IMG/VR virus record: IMGVR_UViG_3300020596_000335
Location: 1 to 43,711 of that record
Reading direction: 5' to 3' (one strand)
DNA length: 43,711 nt
Origin: a virus
Shown here: one piece after another, positions 23,180 through 31,410 of the stretch
Layout: each line of letters starts with the position of its first letter
Numbering within the stretch: position 1 is the first letter of the stretch
Program-made: the position numbers and the translations under genes
The notes under the pieces: model-generated
Database searches by the model: none
The model's input: the letters and a program-made list of their open reading frames with translations, nothing else
Told to the model about the DNA's origin: nothing

Positions 23180-24778
23180 TTAAGAAAATTCTATCCTTAT
23201 TGTTCTTACTTCAGGACTTGAATTTCCTACAGGATTTAAAACAACTTTCGGATCAAAAGAAAAACCTTTATTGCCTATGCGGAATACTGCTTCTACTCCA
23301 TTGGCTGTTGAATAGCTTGTTTGTCCATCTGCTGTATAGGCTCTGGTAAAACTACCGCTAGGATCGTTTCTGTACCAAAACTCTATACTTGCACCACTTG
23401 GAAGCGGATCAAATTCTAACTCGGCAGTTTTCCAAACATTTATACTAATAGGCTTTTTTCTTTGTGGTCTATATTCAAGTCCTTCATATGTCCCTACAGC
23501 CTTTGTAGTAGCGCTTACCGCTCGAACACCAAAATCAGAACCCGAATTATAGCTTGCAATAATAACCCCTTCTACACTAGCCACAGCTCCTATTTCATCT
23601 ACATCCATAGCGTATTCAAGATTCAGTGTAAAGGGTTGTTCTTTGTTTTCTCTACCATAAGTGTAAATCCCATTCTTGCCAGAAGAAGCTCCAAACACTC
23701 CCCAAAGCGACATCCCGCCAAGTGTTTGTTTATCTACCCAAGAAAGTGCGTTAGATTCCCAATCAAATATCTCAACTTGATCTACCTCATTTGCAACTCC
23801 GCCAGGATTAACTCTACCTCCACCAGGGAATCTTCTGACAGGCATAGTATCTGTAAAATTAGCAAAGAATATCTCTCCATTAGTTCCTCTTTGAACCAGA
23901 GGATATTCAGTATCAATAGCTCCGTTGACTCCCTTGTTCGGATAGCCTGCCTTATACGTCCCTATTACAGCTCTGCCGTTTCTTTCAATTAAGGTCTTGG
24001 CAAGATTCCCTGGTATCAGATCAAGTGCATCATTTGTAAACGAATCATCATAACCTACTAGAGCTAGTTTCGAGCCATTAGCAATATAGTTAGCCCCACC
24101 TACTTGTTTCATTGTGTGCCAGTCTGTACCGGTTAGGTTTTGGGCTATTACCTCAACATCTGTCCAAGTACCTGAACCGGGTAGAGGCTTACGCATTACC
24201 TTAGTTCCTGTTGCCCATTGAAGATACGTCTTGCCATCACTTGAGGGTTTTTCTACTGCTCCTTTAATTCCTCCGTCTGGGTCTTTGTAGACATTTCTAG
24301 TAAACCCGTCTGAGTATCTTCTGTAGACATTCCCTGCATTACCGAATCCATAAGTATTGCCGTCTGTAGCTTTCACAAAAAATAGGATTAAATCTACAAA
24401 TACATTATTAAGTCCAGCCGATGGACTTAGAGAAGGACTGACTGAGGAGGATGGACTGGCAGATGCCGAAGGGCTTAGACTCTTAGAGGCACTTCTTGAA
24501 GCACTGGATGAAGGCGAGGCACTTTTAGAAGGTGAGCCACTTGGACTGGTGGAGGGGCTGTTACTTGAACTAGGCGACTGAGATGGACTTTGTGAAAGGG
24601 AAGCTGACTGTGAATGGCTTGTTACGAAAAGTCCTTCTTCTTCAAGTGCTTGTTGACAAGATAGAGTGTCTACTGCTTTGCGAATATCAAGATTTGAACC
24701 AAATTTAAATGCTCCCCTAATGCCTCTATTTGATCGAGTAGATATCCCACCTTCAAATTCCTTAATTTCGTAAATCAT
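23180..24778 (-). CDS. Tail protein with inserted Ser-repeat tract
   Basis: 532 residues. Residues 1-52 (YEIKEFEGGISTRSNRGIRG) form a short virion-anchor-like start, 53-121 is an SxSx tract (SQSPSSSNSPSTSPSGS), and 122-532 is a beta-rich domain with repeated strands of propeller type (GNTYGFGNAGNVYRRYSDG; GKTYLQWATGTKVMRKPLPG; GKNGIYTYGRE). So the Ser tract is an insertion between anchor and body, not a tail. Likely tail hub or receptor-binding role by position. Starts 6 nt after a TATCAT box. Confidence 0.72.
   Translation of the reverse strand: MIYEIKEFEGGISTRSNRGIRGAFKFGSNLDIRKAVDTLSCQQALEEEGLFVTSHSQSASLSQSPSQSPSSSNSPSTSPSGSPSKSASPSSSASRSASKSLSPSASASPSSSVSPSLSPSAGLNNVFVDLILFFVKATDGNTYGFGNAGNVYRRYSDGFTRNVYKDPDGGIKGAVEKPSSDGKTYLQWATGTKVMRKPLPGSGTWTDVEVIAQNLTGTDWHTMKQVGGANYIANGSKLALVGYDDSFTNDALDLIPGNLAKTLIERNGRAVIGTYKAGYPNKGVNGAIDTEYPLVQRGTNGEIFFANFTDTMPVRRFPGGGRVNPGGVANEVDQVEIFDWESNALSWVDKQTLGGMSLWGVFGASSGKNGIYTYGRENKEQPFTLNLEYAMDVDEIGAVASVEGVIIASYNSGSDFGVRAVSATTKAVGTYEGLEYRPQRKKPISINVWKTAELEFDPLPSGASIEFWYRNDPSGSFTRAYTADGQTSYSTANGVEAVFRIGNKGFSFDPKVVLNPVGNSSPEVRTIRIEFS
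24415..24620 (-). repeat. SxSx-encoding low-complexity tract (532-residue tail protein)
   Basis: Imperfect hexanucleotide-like repeat encoding Ser-Pro/Ser-Ala/Ser-Xaa dipeptides. Codons vary between units, so the amino-acid pattern rather than the DNA is conserved. Confidence 0.85.
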
Positions 24779-24814
24779 TCTCTAATGATAAGGGATATTT
24801 ATGTTTTTAGGCAA
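24779..24814 (-). promoter_or_regulatory. Leaderless-type promoter for 532-residue tail gene
   Basis: TTGCCT (24814-24809), 18-bp spacer, TATCAT (24790-24785), six bases, ATG at 24778. Confidence 0.7.
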
Positions 24815-26671
24815 TTATGAGTTACCAAAATCTTTGTATTTGTCAATAAAAGTATTGTCCGTATCGGAATACTTGTCAACAAAGACATTCCCTGTATCTG
24901 TGTATTTATCTACATAAATCGCAAGAGAGGGTGAAGCGCTGGCACTAGCGCTGGGACTTGCCGATGCTGAAGCGCTGGCACTAGCGCTGGGACTTGCCGA
25001 TGCTGAAGCGCTAGCGCTTCTTGAAGCGGATGCTGACGCAGATGCACTAGCTGATGCAGAACCTGGTAGCACAACCGTAAATGTCCCACTACTATTAAAA
25101 GTATGAACTTTATTTGCTCCGTCTGTTGTGATTGTTCCTCCCGTACAAGTTCCAAAATCAGCAGTTACATAACTTATGATTACAACTCCTGAGCCTCCAG
25201 CTCCTCCAGTTGCGGCTTCTACTCCAGAACCTCCACCACCACTACCTGTGTTTGCAGTTGCAGCTCCAGCATTAGTCGCCCCAGACGTTCCGTTTGCTCC
25301 ACCAGCTTGACCTGTACCAGGAGTTCCACTACCAACTCCTCCTCCACCGCCACCAGCACGAGCAACTGAAGAACCAGTGATTGAGCTTGAAGTACCTGCT
25401 CCTCCATTGCCCCCTGTGTTTCCCGTTCCTGTTACTCCAGTTCCCCCAGAACCTCCACCGCCACCAGCAGGATATGGAATACTTGTAGTATTTGCTCCAC
25501 CATTATAACCTTGTCCAGATGTTCCAAGTCCACCACTTCCAGCACCGCCTCCAGCTCCAGCACCCCCACCCGAACCTCCGTCTAAGCCACTTACATCATT
25601 TTTCCCTCCTCCACCGCCACCAGTTGATGTTATTGAAGAAAATACCGAATTACTACCAGCACTTCCATAAGATTTATTTGCTCCACCTGCTCCTCCTGCT
25701 CCAACAGTTACAGCATAGGCTTGAGCTGTAACCACAAGAGCTGCATCATATTGATAACCTCCAGCACCGCCACCACCACCACGACCTCCACCGCCACCTC
25801 CACCGCCTGCCACAATTAATGCTTTTATAGATGGCGGAGGGCTAAGGCTTGGACTAAGGGAAGCAGATGGACTTTGACTGGCTGAAGGGGAAAGACTTGC
25901 CGATGCTGAAGCGGATGGAGAAAGACTGGCGGATGGAGAAAGGGATTGAGAGGCACTAGCTGAAGGGCTACCCAATACTTCAAATGGATAATATGCCTGT
26001 AGATTTGACTCATTTCCTACTAATTCTAAACTTCTATTATCCGCAATCTGTGTTACTGTTCGTACTACATTCCAAATACGAATATCATCCATCTTTCCAG
26101 TGAAGAATTGAATAGGAGTTGTTTCTGCACGTCGACAACCAATGGCTAAAAGAGAGGTACTATTAAAAATTGATCCATGAGTTGACCCATTTTGATCTGC
26201 CCCTTGCTGTACTCCGTCAACATAAAACTTATATAATTTAGTAGCAGCAGTCCATGTAACAGCAATGTGATACCAAGTTGCGTCAGAAGGTGTCCATCCT
26301 GCTCCTATGTCATCTATTCCACTACCATCGCTTGAGATAATCATACGAAGAGCATGGCTACCAGCAGGATTATTCCCATAAAACATATACGATCTTTCAG
26401 TAACTCCGTCATCGTGATATTTTGCTATCCATACCCAAGTGGAGCCATTAGCAGGAAGTCCATCAAACTTAACCCAACACTCAATGGTTATATCTCCTGT
26501 AATAGAAAGTGAAGCGGAATCAGCGGCAGTAAAATGTTGACTGCTTGAACCGAGAAAGCCCGCAGCAATAGTGCTTGCAGCAAAAGGTAAAGAGGTTGTT
26601 ACCTCTGAAACGGTGTTGACGTTTGTTAGATTATTTGCATTCGCTGTCTTGTCGTTGAGATCGATAGCCAT
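24815..26671 (-). CDS. LamG / glycine-rich / Ser-repeat adhesin
   Basis: 618 residues in clear blocks. About 45-215: a LamG-like jelly roll (DITIECWVKFDG, WYHIAVTWTAATKLYKFYVD, GKMDDIRIWN), a fold that often binds glycans. About 235-281: an SxSx tract. About 282-505: a glycine-rich domain (VAGGGGGGGGRGGGGG, AYAVTVGAGGAGG, HTFNSSGTFTV) like the Gly_rich_2 domain and reminiscent of polyglycine-II adhesin tips. About 537-584: a second SxSx tract. The end has three 12-residue repeats (VDKYTDTGN, VDKYSDTDN, IDKYKDFGN). Best reading: a receptor-binding protein that reaches out on two Ser-rich spacers. Confidence 0.8.
   Translation of the reverse strand: MAIDLNDKTANANNLTNVNTVSEVTTSLPFAASTIAAGFLGSSSQHFTAADSASLSITGDITIECWVKFDGLPANGSTWVWIAKYHDDGVTERSYMFYGNNPAGSHALRMIISSDGSGIDDIGAGWTPSDATWYHIAVTWTAATKLYKFYVDGVQQGADQNGSTHGSIFNSTSLLAIGCRRAETTPIQFFTGKMDDIRIWNVVRTVTQIADNRSLELVGNESNLQAYYPFEVLGSPSASASQSLSPSASLSPSASASASLSPSASQSPSASLSPSLSPPPSIKALIVAGGGGGGGGRGGGGGAGGYQYDAALVVTAQAYAVTVGAGGAGGANKSYGSAGSNSVFSSITSTGGGGGGKNDVSGLDGGSGGGAGAGGGAGSGGLGTSGQGYNGGANTTSIPYPAGGGGGSGGTGVTGTGNTGGNGGAGTSSSITGSSVARAGGGGGGVGSGTPGTGQAGGANGTSGATNAGAATANTGSGGGGSGVEAATGGAGGSGVVIISYVTADFGTCTGGTITTDGANKVHTFNSSGTFTVVLPGSASASASASASASRSASASASASPSASASASASASPSASASASPSLAIYVDKYTDTGNVFVDKYSDTDNTFIDKYKDFGNS
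24918..25060 (-). repeat. SxSx-encoding tract, distal (adhesin)
   Basis: Encodes SASASAS-type sequence near the adhesin C-terminus. A segment of about 36 bp is duplicated in tandem, showing that tract length changes by slippage or recombination. Confidence 0.85.
25828..25970 (-). repeat. SxSx-encoding tract, proximal (adhesin)
   Basis: Separates the LamG-like and glycine-rich domains of the adhesin. Same Ser-every-second-residue rule. Confidence 0.85.
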
Positions 26672-26707
26672 ACCTCAAGAATAGAGGATATTTGTATTTT
26701 ATGGCAA
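26672..26707 (-). promoter_or_regulatory. Leaderless-type promoter for adhesin gene
   Basis: TTGCCA (26707-26702), 18-bp spacer, TATTCT (26683-26678), six bases, ATG at 26671. It begins right behind the glycosyltransferase stop codon. Confidence 0.75.
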
Positions 26708-26708
26708 A

Positions 26709-28823
26709 CTACTGAAGCGATTTGATGAGGTCTTGAGGATTCCACCCCGGTATTGCCCAATTTTCACTTTCTGTCCATCCCTTGGTATTATCCTGATTTC
26801 TAAATTGTTCTTTTGACCAACGGCTAGGGGTTAAATTACTGTCATGTCTGATGTCAATATTAGACTGTTTTGATTCCCATGCTCCGCGCTCGACCCCTTG
26901 AGGCTCAAAGTGTCCATCGAATCCATTTTCTTCGATCTGTTTATATTTTTCTCTAATCCATTTTAGCGCAGTTTCTCTATACACGCACATACCGGATAAT
27001 TGTTCGCATTTATCTACCTTAACAGCCCTGCCCGTTGCCAAATCTACTTTCCAAACATTATTGTTAAAGTAAAACACATCTTTCTTTTCGGGTACAAAGT
27101 CAAAATGGGTATCGCTATAATACACATCGTGCTCTGTAAAAAATACTATGTCTGCCTTACTGTTTTCCAATGCACCAAGTATTTGTTTTGCCATTGTTAA
27201 GTACCCCTTCTTGAGTGAAGGGAAGCGTACATTCTTAACGCCAAAATCCATTCTTTTAAGTGATGAGCTGACAATATCTATTTTCTTGTCTTGGCTTATT
27301 TTTAAAAGTCTATCTCGTACCGGTTTGGCAATCTTCTCATTAAGATCATTTGGAGTATAGAATATTATGCCACTGCTAACTCCCCAATCTGGCGGATTAA
27401 ACTTATCAAGTAACCATTGGAATTTATGAATAGCTAATGGCCATTTGTCTCTTTGGAAAAGTTCTCTTGATAGCTCACGGTTCTCATTTACCTTTGCCTG
27501 TGGGTTGGAGTATGGAAAACCAAAATCTCCGCCACGGGTTCTAAACATGTGTGCGTACCACGTTTTCATGTTAACCACTACCCGTCCCCCAGATAACCAC
27601 GTCTTGCAGGCCACCTCAACACCTTGTTGTCCCCATGAATGAAATTCCTCACTGCATATATTAAGTGCAAAGTATCTTTCTCGACTCAACATAAAACAAG
27701 ATCCTTGTATGCTCATCGTTTCTCTAAAATCCTTGACATATTCTGGAATTAGTATTACACTTCCATTATGGAAAGTGTTAGTTTTTTCACTGTAAACAAA
27801 GTCACCCCCGAGTTCATTACTAAGTTTCTTAGCAAAATCACAATTGATAATGTTACGGGCTGTTGGAATTGGACTGCCAGGAAAGACAAAGGTGGTTATG
27901 GCATTTGCACCTTCCTCAAGAAAGAAGCACTCACACACAGATTCATCTATGCTTGGCTCATTAGTCCCATTCCCAGAGGTAGAGGTAGACATATCCCCGT
28001 TATTGACCATCTTTGTAACAATCGAAGCTGCTGTAATCCCCTCCACTTGAAACTTGTCTCCGATGCCGAGAACCTCGCTCGCTCCAACGCTCCCGCCACT
28101 GTCAATAGAAGGAAAACACATTGCATCAGAGGACACGTTTTGCCTGAACCAAGAATCGTTGGAAAGACACACAAGCTTATGAGAACGTGCAAAGTCTGCA
28201 AGCAGGTTTATGACGTTAAGCGTTATGCTTCTGGTATCAAAAGACAAACGGTATCCCATTAGCGTTCCCTTTTGTATTTCGCTATTCTTTGACCACTCCG
28301 ATCCATATTGAAAGTGCATTGTCTTATCAAATCTAAAAGAATGAGTAGTGGGGCTTTTCTTAGGTATCCAAACAATATCTTTAACTGTAGGCTTACCGCA
28401 GGTTTCACAAACTCCCGAAGGGCTTTGATAACGCCTATGTCCTTCTTCGCAAACCCAGTCAAAGACGTGCATATTCCTCATTACGGGAATGAGTGTCGTA
28501 TCATCTCCTAACATTTCCATAGCGGCAATCATTTCGGTATCAAAGTTCTCACTTATTGCACAATGAGCATCTAGTTTTATTAAATACTTAGCGTTGGATA
28601 GTCTAGCGGCTTGATTAGCACCTGCCCGCTGACCTACCGAAACGGGATTGTAGATTACTGTTACCCTTGAACTGACTGGTAGGGGCGGATCTGGAAGGTA
28701 GCCATCAAGCACAGCAATAATTTCAGTCTTATCGCTGGTATGTTCCAAGATGTCTTGTATTGTCCTGCCGAGAAATTCCTCGTTACGGGCAGGTATGAGT
28801 ATGCTTAAATCTACCTTATCCAT
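26709..28823 (-). CDS. Family-2 glycosyltransferase (two domains) carrying an in-frame antisense endonuclease insert
   Basis: 704 residues. Domain 1 is a GT-A glycosyltransferase: LSILIPARNEE, IIAVLDGY, D85-A-H87 (metal-binding DxH as in polypeptide GalNAc-transferases), then SIQGSCFMLSRERYF and GVEVACKTWLSGG. A zinc ribbon (C125, H129, C139, C142) interrupts it. Residues 188-352 correspond to the complement of an HNH gene and look foreign: the natural continuation seems to run from SKNSEIQKG to EYVKDFRETMSIQG. Even so the frame stays open. Residues about 460-704 form a second domain (DIVFFTEHDVYYSDTHFDF, GMCVYRETALKW) that may be another transferase. Either the enzyme tolerates the 165-residue insert, or it is inactivated. 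Confidence 0.8.
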   Translation of the reverse strand: MDKVDLSILIPARNEEFLGRTIQDILEHTSDKTEIIAVLDGYLPDPPLPVSSRVTVIYNPVSVGQRAGANQAARLSNAKYLIKLDAHCAISENFDTEMIAAMEMLGDDTTLIPVMRNMHVFDWVCEEGHRRYQSPSGVCETCGKPTVKDIVWIPKKSPTTHSFRFDKTMHFQYGSEWSKNSEIQKGTLMGYRLSFDTRSITLNVINLLADFARSHKLVCLSNDSWFRQNVSSDAMCFPSIDSGGSVGASEVLGIGDKFQVEGITAASIVTKMVNNGDMSTSTSGNGTNEPSIDESVCECFFLEEGANAITTFVFPGSPIPTARNIINCDFAKKLSNELGGDFVYSEKTNTFHNGSVILIPEYVKDFRETMSIQGSCFMLSRERYFALNICSEEFHSWGQQGVEVACKTWLSGGRVVVNMKTWYAHMFRTRGGDFGFPYSNPQAKVNENRELSRELFQRDKWPLAIHKFQWLLDKFNPPDWGVSSGIIFYTPNDLNEKIAKPVRDRLLKISQDKKIDIVSSSLKRMDFGVKNVRFPSLKKGYLTMAKQILGALENSKADIVFFTEHDVYYSDTHFDFVPEKKDVFYFNNNVWKVDLATGRAVKVDKCEQLSGMCVYRETALKWIREKYKQIEENGFDGHFEPQGVERGAWESKQSNIDIRHDSNLTPSRWSKEQFRNQDNTKGWTESENWAIPGWNPQDLIKSLQ
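27733..27761 (+). promoter_or_regulatory. Leaderless-type promoter of embedded HNH gene
   Basis: TTGACA (27733-27738), 17-bp spacer, TACACT (27756-27761), six bases, ATG at 27768. It lies inside glycosyltransferase coding sequence on the other strand. Confidence 0.58.
27768..28262 (+). CDS. HNH homing endonuclease embedded antisense in a glycosyltransferase gene
   Basis: 164 residues. Classic phage HNH layout: GCWNWTARKDKGGYGIC, THRFIYAWL, then the catalytic IDHLCNNRSCCNPLHLKLVS and a following Asn (ENLARSN), and a C-terminal zinc finger (HCIRGH...CKVCKQVYDVKRYA). Codons are richer in C/G at third positions than neighbours, pointing to recent transfer. Codon boundaries coincide with those of the antisense glycosyltransferase; none of its 11 Leu and 9 Ser codons is TTA, CTA or TCA, the only codons that would put stops in the antisense frame. 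The gene has its own promoter. Confidence 0.85.
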   Translation: MESVSFFTVNKVTPEFITKFLSKITIDNVTGCWNWTARKDKGGYGICTFLKKEALTHRFIYAWLISPIPRGRGRHIPVIDHLCNNRSCCNPLHLKLVSDAENLARSNAPATVNRRKTHCIRGHVLPEPRIVGKTHKLMRTCKVCKQVYDVKRYASGIKRQTVSH

Positions 28824-29566
28824 TCCTTATTCCTTTCTAACATTCCCCTAGTAATTACCGGATTATAACCGAGACTCTCGGCCCACGCACACCAAGCATA
28901 CACGTCTTTGGGCATACACTTAGAGTTAAAGCCTCTCTTTTCAGGATAAACAAAAGTCCACCATAGGTTAAATCTGGGATCATCTCCATATACTGCGTTT
29001 ATAATCGTATAGTAATCTAAGCCTATCTTCTCGCAGACATCGTATAGCTCCTGACATTGTGCCACCTTAAAAGCTATTGCTCTATTCTCGGACAGCTTTA
29101 TCACTTCGGCTTCGTAATTGCTAACCTGTCTGATTTTTACATTGGCATTATAGACAGTTGTATAAAGATCGATAACCTTCTTCCTGTCGTTAATATACCC
29201 GCCTATTATCAAAAATGGAGTTTTGGTTGTATCTAAAAGGGGATGGGCAGGAGTTTCCCCAAGATACTCAGGTTGCATAACGATTTGTTTATTGTATTTC
29301 AATGACCATCTGTCACAGTCGCCTGGGTTCACTGTTGACCTTATAACGATAGTTTCGACCTCAAGCCACTCGATACAGCTCTCAACTATTGAAGTGTCAA
29401 GCCTGCCCTCACCGATTACAGGAGTAGGTGTACATATAAATACAATTTGCTTTTTATTTATTTCTTTCCTAGTTCCTTCATTTCGAGTATAAACATAGGC
29501 ATTAGGAAACAATTCTAACATTGCCTTCCCTACCCACCCCCTACCAATAATTCCGATATTAGACAT
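28811..29566 (-). CDS. UDP-glucose/GDP-mannose dehydrogenase-type enzyme, short form
   Basis: 251 residues. Rossmann motif GIIGRGWVG (5-13), ICTPTPV (45-50), STVNPGDCD and the central helix K157...N161 ([14 protein letters not shown]). The active-site loop GFNSKC217MPKD corresponds to GGxCxPKD, with Cys217 as nucleophile. The usual C-terminal NDP-sugar-binding domain (about 130-150 residues) is absent, so it is either a minimal phage form or incomplete. It would oxidise a sugar nucleotide to a uronic acid. Overlaps its neighbours by 8-13 bp in the glycan operon. Confidence 0.82.
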   Translation of the reverse strand: MSNIGIIGRGWVGKAMLELFPNAYVYTRNEGTRKEINKKQIVFICTPTPVIGEGRLDTSIVESCIEWLEVETIVIRSTVNPGDCDRWSLKYNKQIVMQPEYLGETPAHPLLDTTKTPFLIIGGYINDRKKVIDLYTTVYNANVKIRQVSNYEAEVIKLSENRAIAFKVAQCQELYDVCEKIGLDYYTIINAVYGDDPRFNLWWTFVYPEKRGFNSKCMPKDVYAWCAWAESLGYNPVITRGMLERNKEWIR

Positions 29567-30113
29567 ATTGATTTCTATAAAATATAAATGTTTTTCTATG
29601 ACAATCTACACAAAGAGTTCTGCCATTATCTATAACTAATCTTAATTCAGGATATAAAGCAAATTGTTTTATATGATCAGCATTTAACTCTCCACCCCTT
29701 TGACTACACAAAACACAAGTATAGTTATCTCGTTCAAAGACCGCTTTACGCCAATATTTGTATTCAACTGATTTTCTAATCTTTTCATTTATAAGAGTTA
29801 CTCCACCTTTCCAATTAGGATTATTTTCTTTTATACCAAAAGAATGGTATTGTTTTTTAATAAAAGTTCTCTCTCTCCATTTACACATACATTTAATTGA
29901 ACAGAAACGTTTATTTTTTTCTTTAGGTTTTTTATATTTTTCTTCCTTACATTCTTCACAAATAAATAAAACTTTTGGTTTTTTATTTAAATATTTACAT
30001 TGAATACAACAATATTTTCTTTTTAACCAATCTTTATTAGTTTCATTATTTCTACGAATACAATCTTTTTTACAAATAAAACAAACTTTTTTAATTGGCG
30101 GATTGTAACTCAT
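29559..30113 (-). CDS. HNH endonuclease with tandem zinc fingers
   Basis: 184 residues. Two N-terminal CxxC...CxxC fingers (VCFICKKDC...[16 protein letters not shown]...FCSIKC), a linker ENNPNWKGG typical of phage HNH proteins, then the HNH core [23 protein letters not shown] ... [12 protein letters not shown]. It overlaps both neighbours by four (upstream) and eight bp, so it has merged into the glycan operon without visibly breaking either gene. Confidence 0.85.
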   Translation of the reverse strand: MSYNPPIKKVCFICKKDCIRRNNETNKDWLKRKYCCIQCKYLNKKPKVLFICEECKEEKYKKPKEKNKRFCSIKCMCKWRERTFIKKQYHSFGIKENNPNWKGGVTLINEKIRKSVEYKYWRKAVFERDNYTCVLCSQRGGELNADHIKQFALYPELRLVIDNGRTLCVDCHRKTFIFYRNQYV

Positions 30114-31012
30114 AATGTACCCTCTATTGTCTTTTTAAGACCAGTATACAAATCTATTTTTGGCTTCCAACCCAACAACTTCTCGGCTTTTGATATATCT
30201 GCTAGTGTTTGAGAGGGTTCATATTGTTTTTCAAGTCTTTCATCAGGCTCTATTTCTTTACCCATTAGCTTGCGGACAAGATTAAGCATTTCATTTATTG
30301 AATAGTTCTTTCCGAAGCCACAGTTGAATACTTCCCCATTAACTTTAGAGGTTGCCATAAGCATAATTTGGTCAACGATGTCATCAATATAGACAAAATC
30401 CCTTCTTTGCGTACCATCCCCAAACATCTTAAAAGAAATGTCTTTTTTCATAGCATTTATAAAAGTAGCAACAGCGCTTGTGTATATCCCTGTTATTGGC
30501 ATACGAGTTCCGTAAGCATTGAAAGGTCTTATTACATTGTACTCAAGCCCATACAATCTATAAAATAACTCGCAATACTGCTCTCCTATCAACTTTGATA
30601 GAGCATAAGCGTTCATTGGGCTAGGCTTTGCTTCCTCTGGAGTAGGATAGACAGTGTTTCCATATAAATTTGAAGTTGATATAAAAACAAATCTTTTAAC
30701 TTTATTATCTCTTGCATGAATTAACATTTTTAATGTTCCTGACACATTTACTTCATTGGTTTCAAGAGGATATAAGATTGACCACTGAGGTCTTGTGAGT
30801 GCGGCCATGTGAACTACAATATCTACTCCTTTGAATAACTCTCCAATATTCTCTGATATTACAGAAGGGACTATGGTAAGATTAGGATGTTGTGTAATAT
30901 TCTGGTACTTGATACTTCGGTCTATTCCAATAACTTCATTCCCTTCTCTTAAGAGTCTGTCACAAAGATGACTCCCAATAAACCCACTAAAACCAGAAAT
31001 TAAATATTTCAT
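30110..31012 (-). CDS. NAD-dependent sugar-nucleotide epimerase/dehydratase
   Basis: 300 residues, extended [13 protein letters not shown] (7-16) binds NAD, VVHMAAL (66-72), catalytic Ser/Thr around STSNLYG (112-118), Y136-x3-K140 (YALSK), [12 protein letters not shown], and a C-terminal sugar-binding half ([15 protein letters not shown]). Closest in pattern to UDP-glucose 4-epimerases, but related heptose epimerases and dehydratases share these motifs, so the substrate is open. In operon with the heptose genes, ATGA overlaps at both ends. Confidence 0.87.
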   Translation of the reverse strand: MKYLISGFSGFIGSHLCDRLLREGNEVIGIDRSIKYQNITQHPNLTIVPSVISENIGELFKGVDIVVHMAALTRPQWSILYPLETNEVNVSGTLKMLIHARDNKVKRFVFISTSNLYGNTVYPTPEEAKPSPMNAYALSKLIGEQYCELFYRLYGLEYNVIRPFNAYGTRMPITGIYTSAVATFINAMKKDISFKMFGDGTQRRDFVYIDDIVDQIMLMATSKVNGEVFNCGFGKNYSINEMLNLVRKLMGKEIEPDERLEKQYEPSQTLADISKAEKLLGWKPKIDLYTGLKKTIEGTL

Positions 31013-31410
31013 AATGCTGTTGATACCTCATGTGCAAACTCCAAGTGTTTATCTTCAAGTTTCCCATAATCTGTCTCCTGTCCGAATGTTTCAAATTGAT
31101 AGATTGAAAATCCTATTTCTTCTTGTAAGTTTAATGCGAATATAATATTATTTGATGTTCCACTACAAGAAATAGTAATTAATAAATCATCTTTATTTGC
31201 ATAGACTTTTAATTGCTTACTAAATATCTCATTATATCCATAATCATTGGCTAACATTGTAATTACAGAAGTATTGCTACTTAATGCGATTGCTTTATAG
31301 CCTTTTTTAACTAAATCTGTAGTAAAATGTTCTGCCGTAGAAGCACTCCCTCCATTACCACATATCCAAATAAATCTAGCTTCTTTGATTAGTTTTATTA
31401 ATTCTTTCAT
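31009..31410 (-). CDS. gmhA-like: SIS-domain sedoheptulose-7-phosphate isomerase-like protein
   Basis: 133 residues. WICGNGGSASTAEHFTTDL (15-33) is the phosphosugar-binding GNGGSA motif of GmhA, followed by ANDYGYNEIFSKQL and LLITISCSGTSNNIIFAL (a Ser-rich second phosphate site). It is some 60 residues shorter than typical GmhA and lacks the N-terminal helices and the final helices. Expected reaction: sedoheptulose-7-phosphate to D-glycero-D-manno-heptose-7-phosphate. Located next to a heptose kinase-like gene, which supports the assignment. Confidence 0.78.
   Translation of the reverse strand: MKELIKLIKEARFIWICGNGGSASTAEHFTTDLVKKGYKAIALSSNTSVITMLANDYGYNEIFSKQLKVYANKDDLLITISCSGTSNNIIFALNLQEEIGFSIYQFETFGQETDYGKLEDKHLEFAHEVSTAL

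Noticed and set aside
23462-23992. 176-codon plus-strand frame (and other plus-strand frames over virion genes, e.g. 15978-16409, 41204-41692)
   Set aside because: They are opposite to well-supported structural genes, lack ribosome sites or promoters, and show no protein pattern.
27768-28262. Intein or group I intron in the glycosyltransferase
   Set aside because: An intein would lie on the same strand, and almost the whole insert is the HNH gene, leaving no room for an intron core or splicing motifs.
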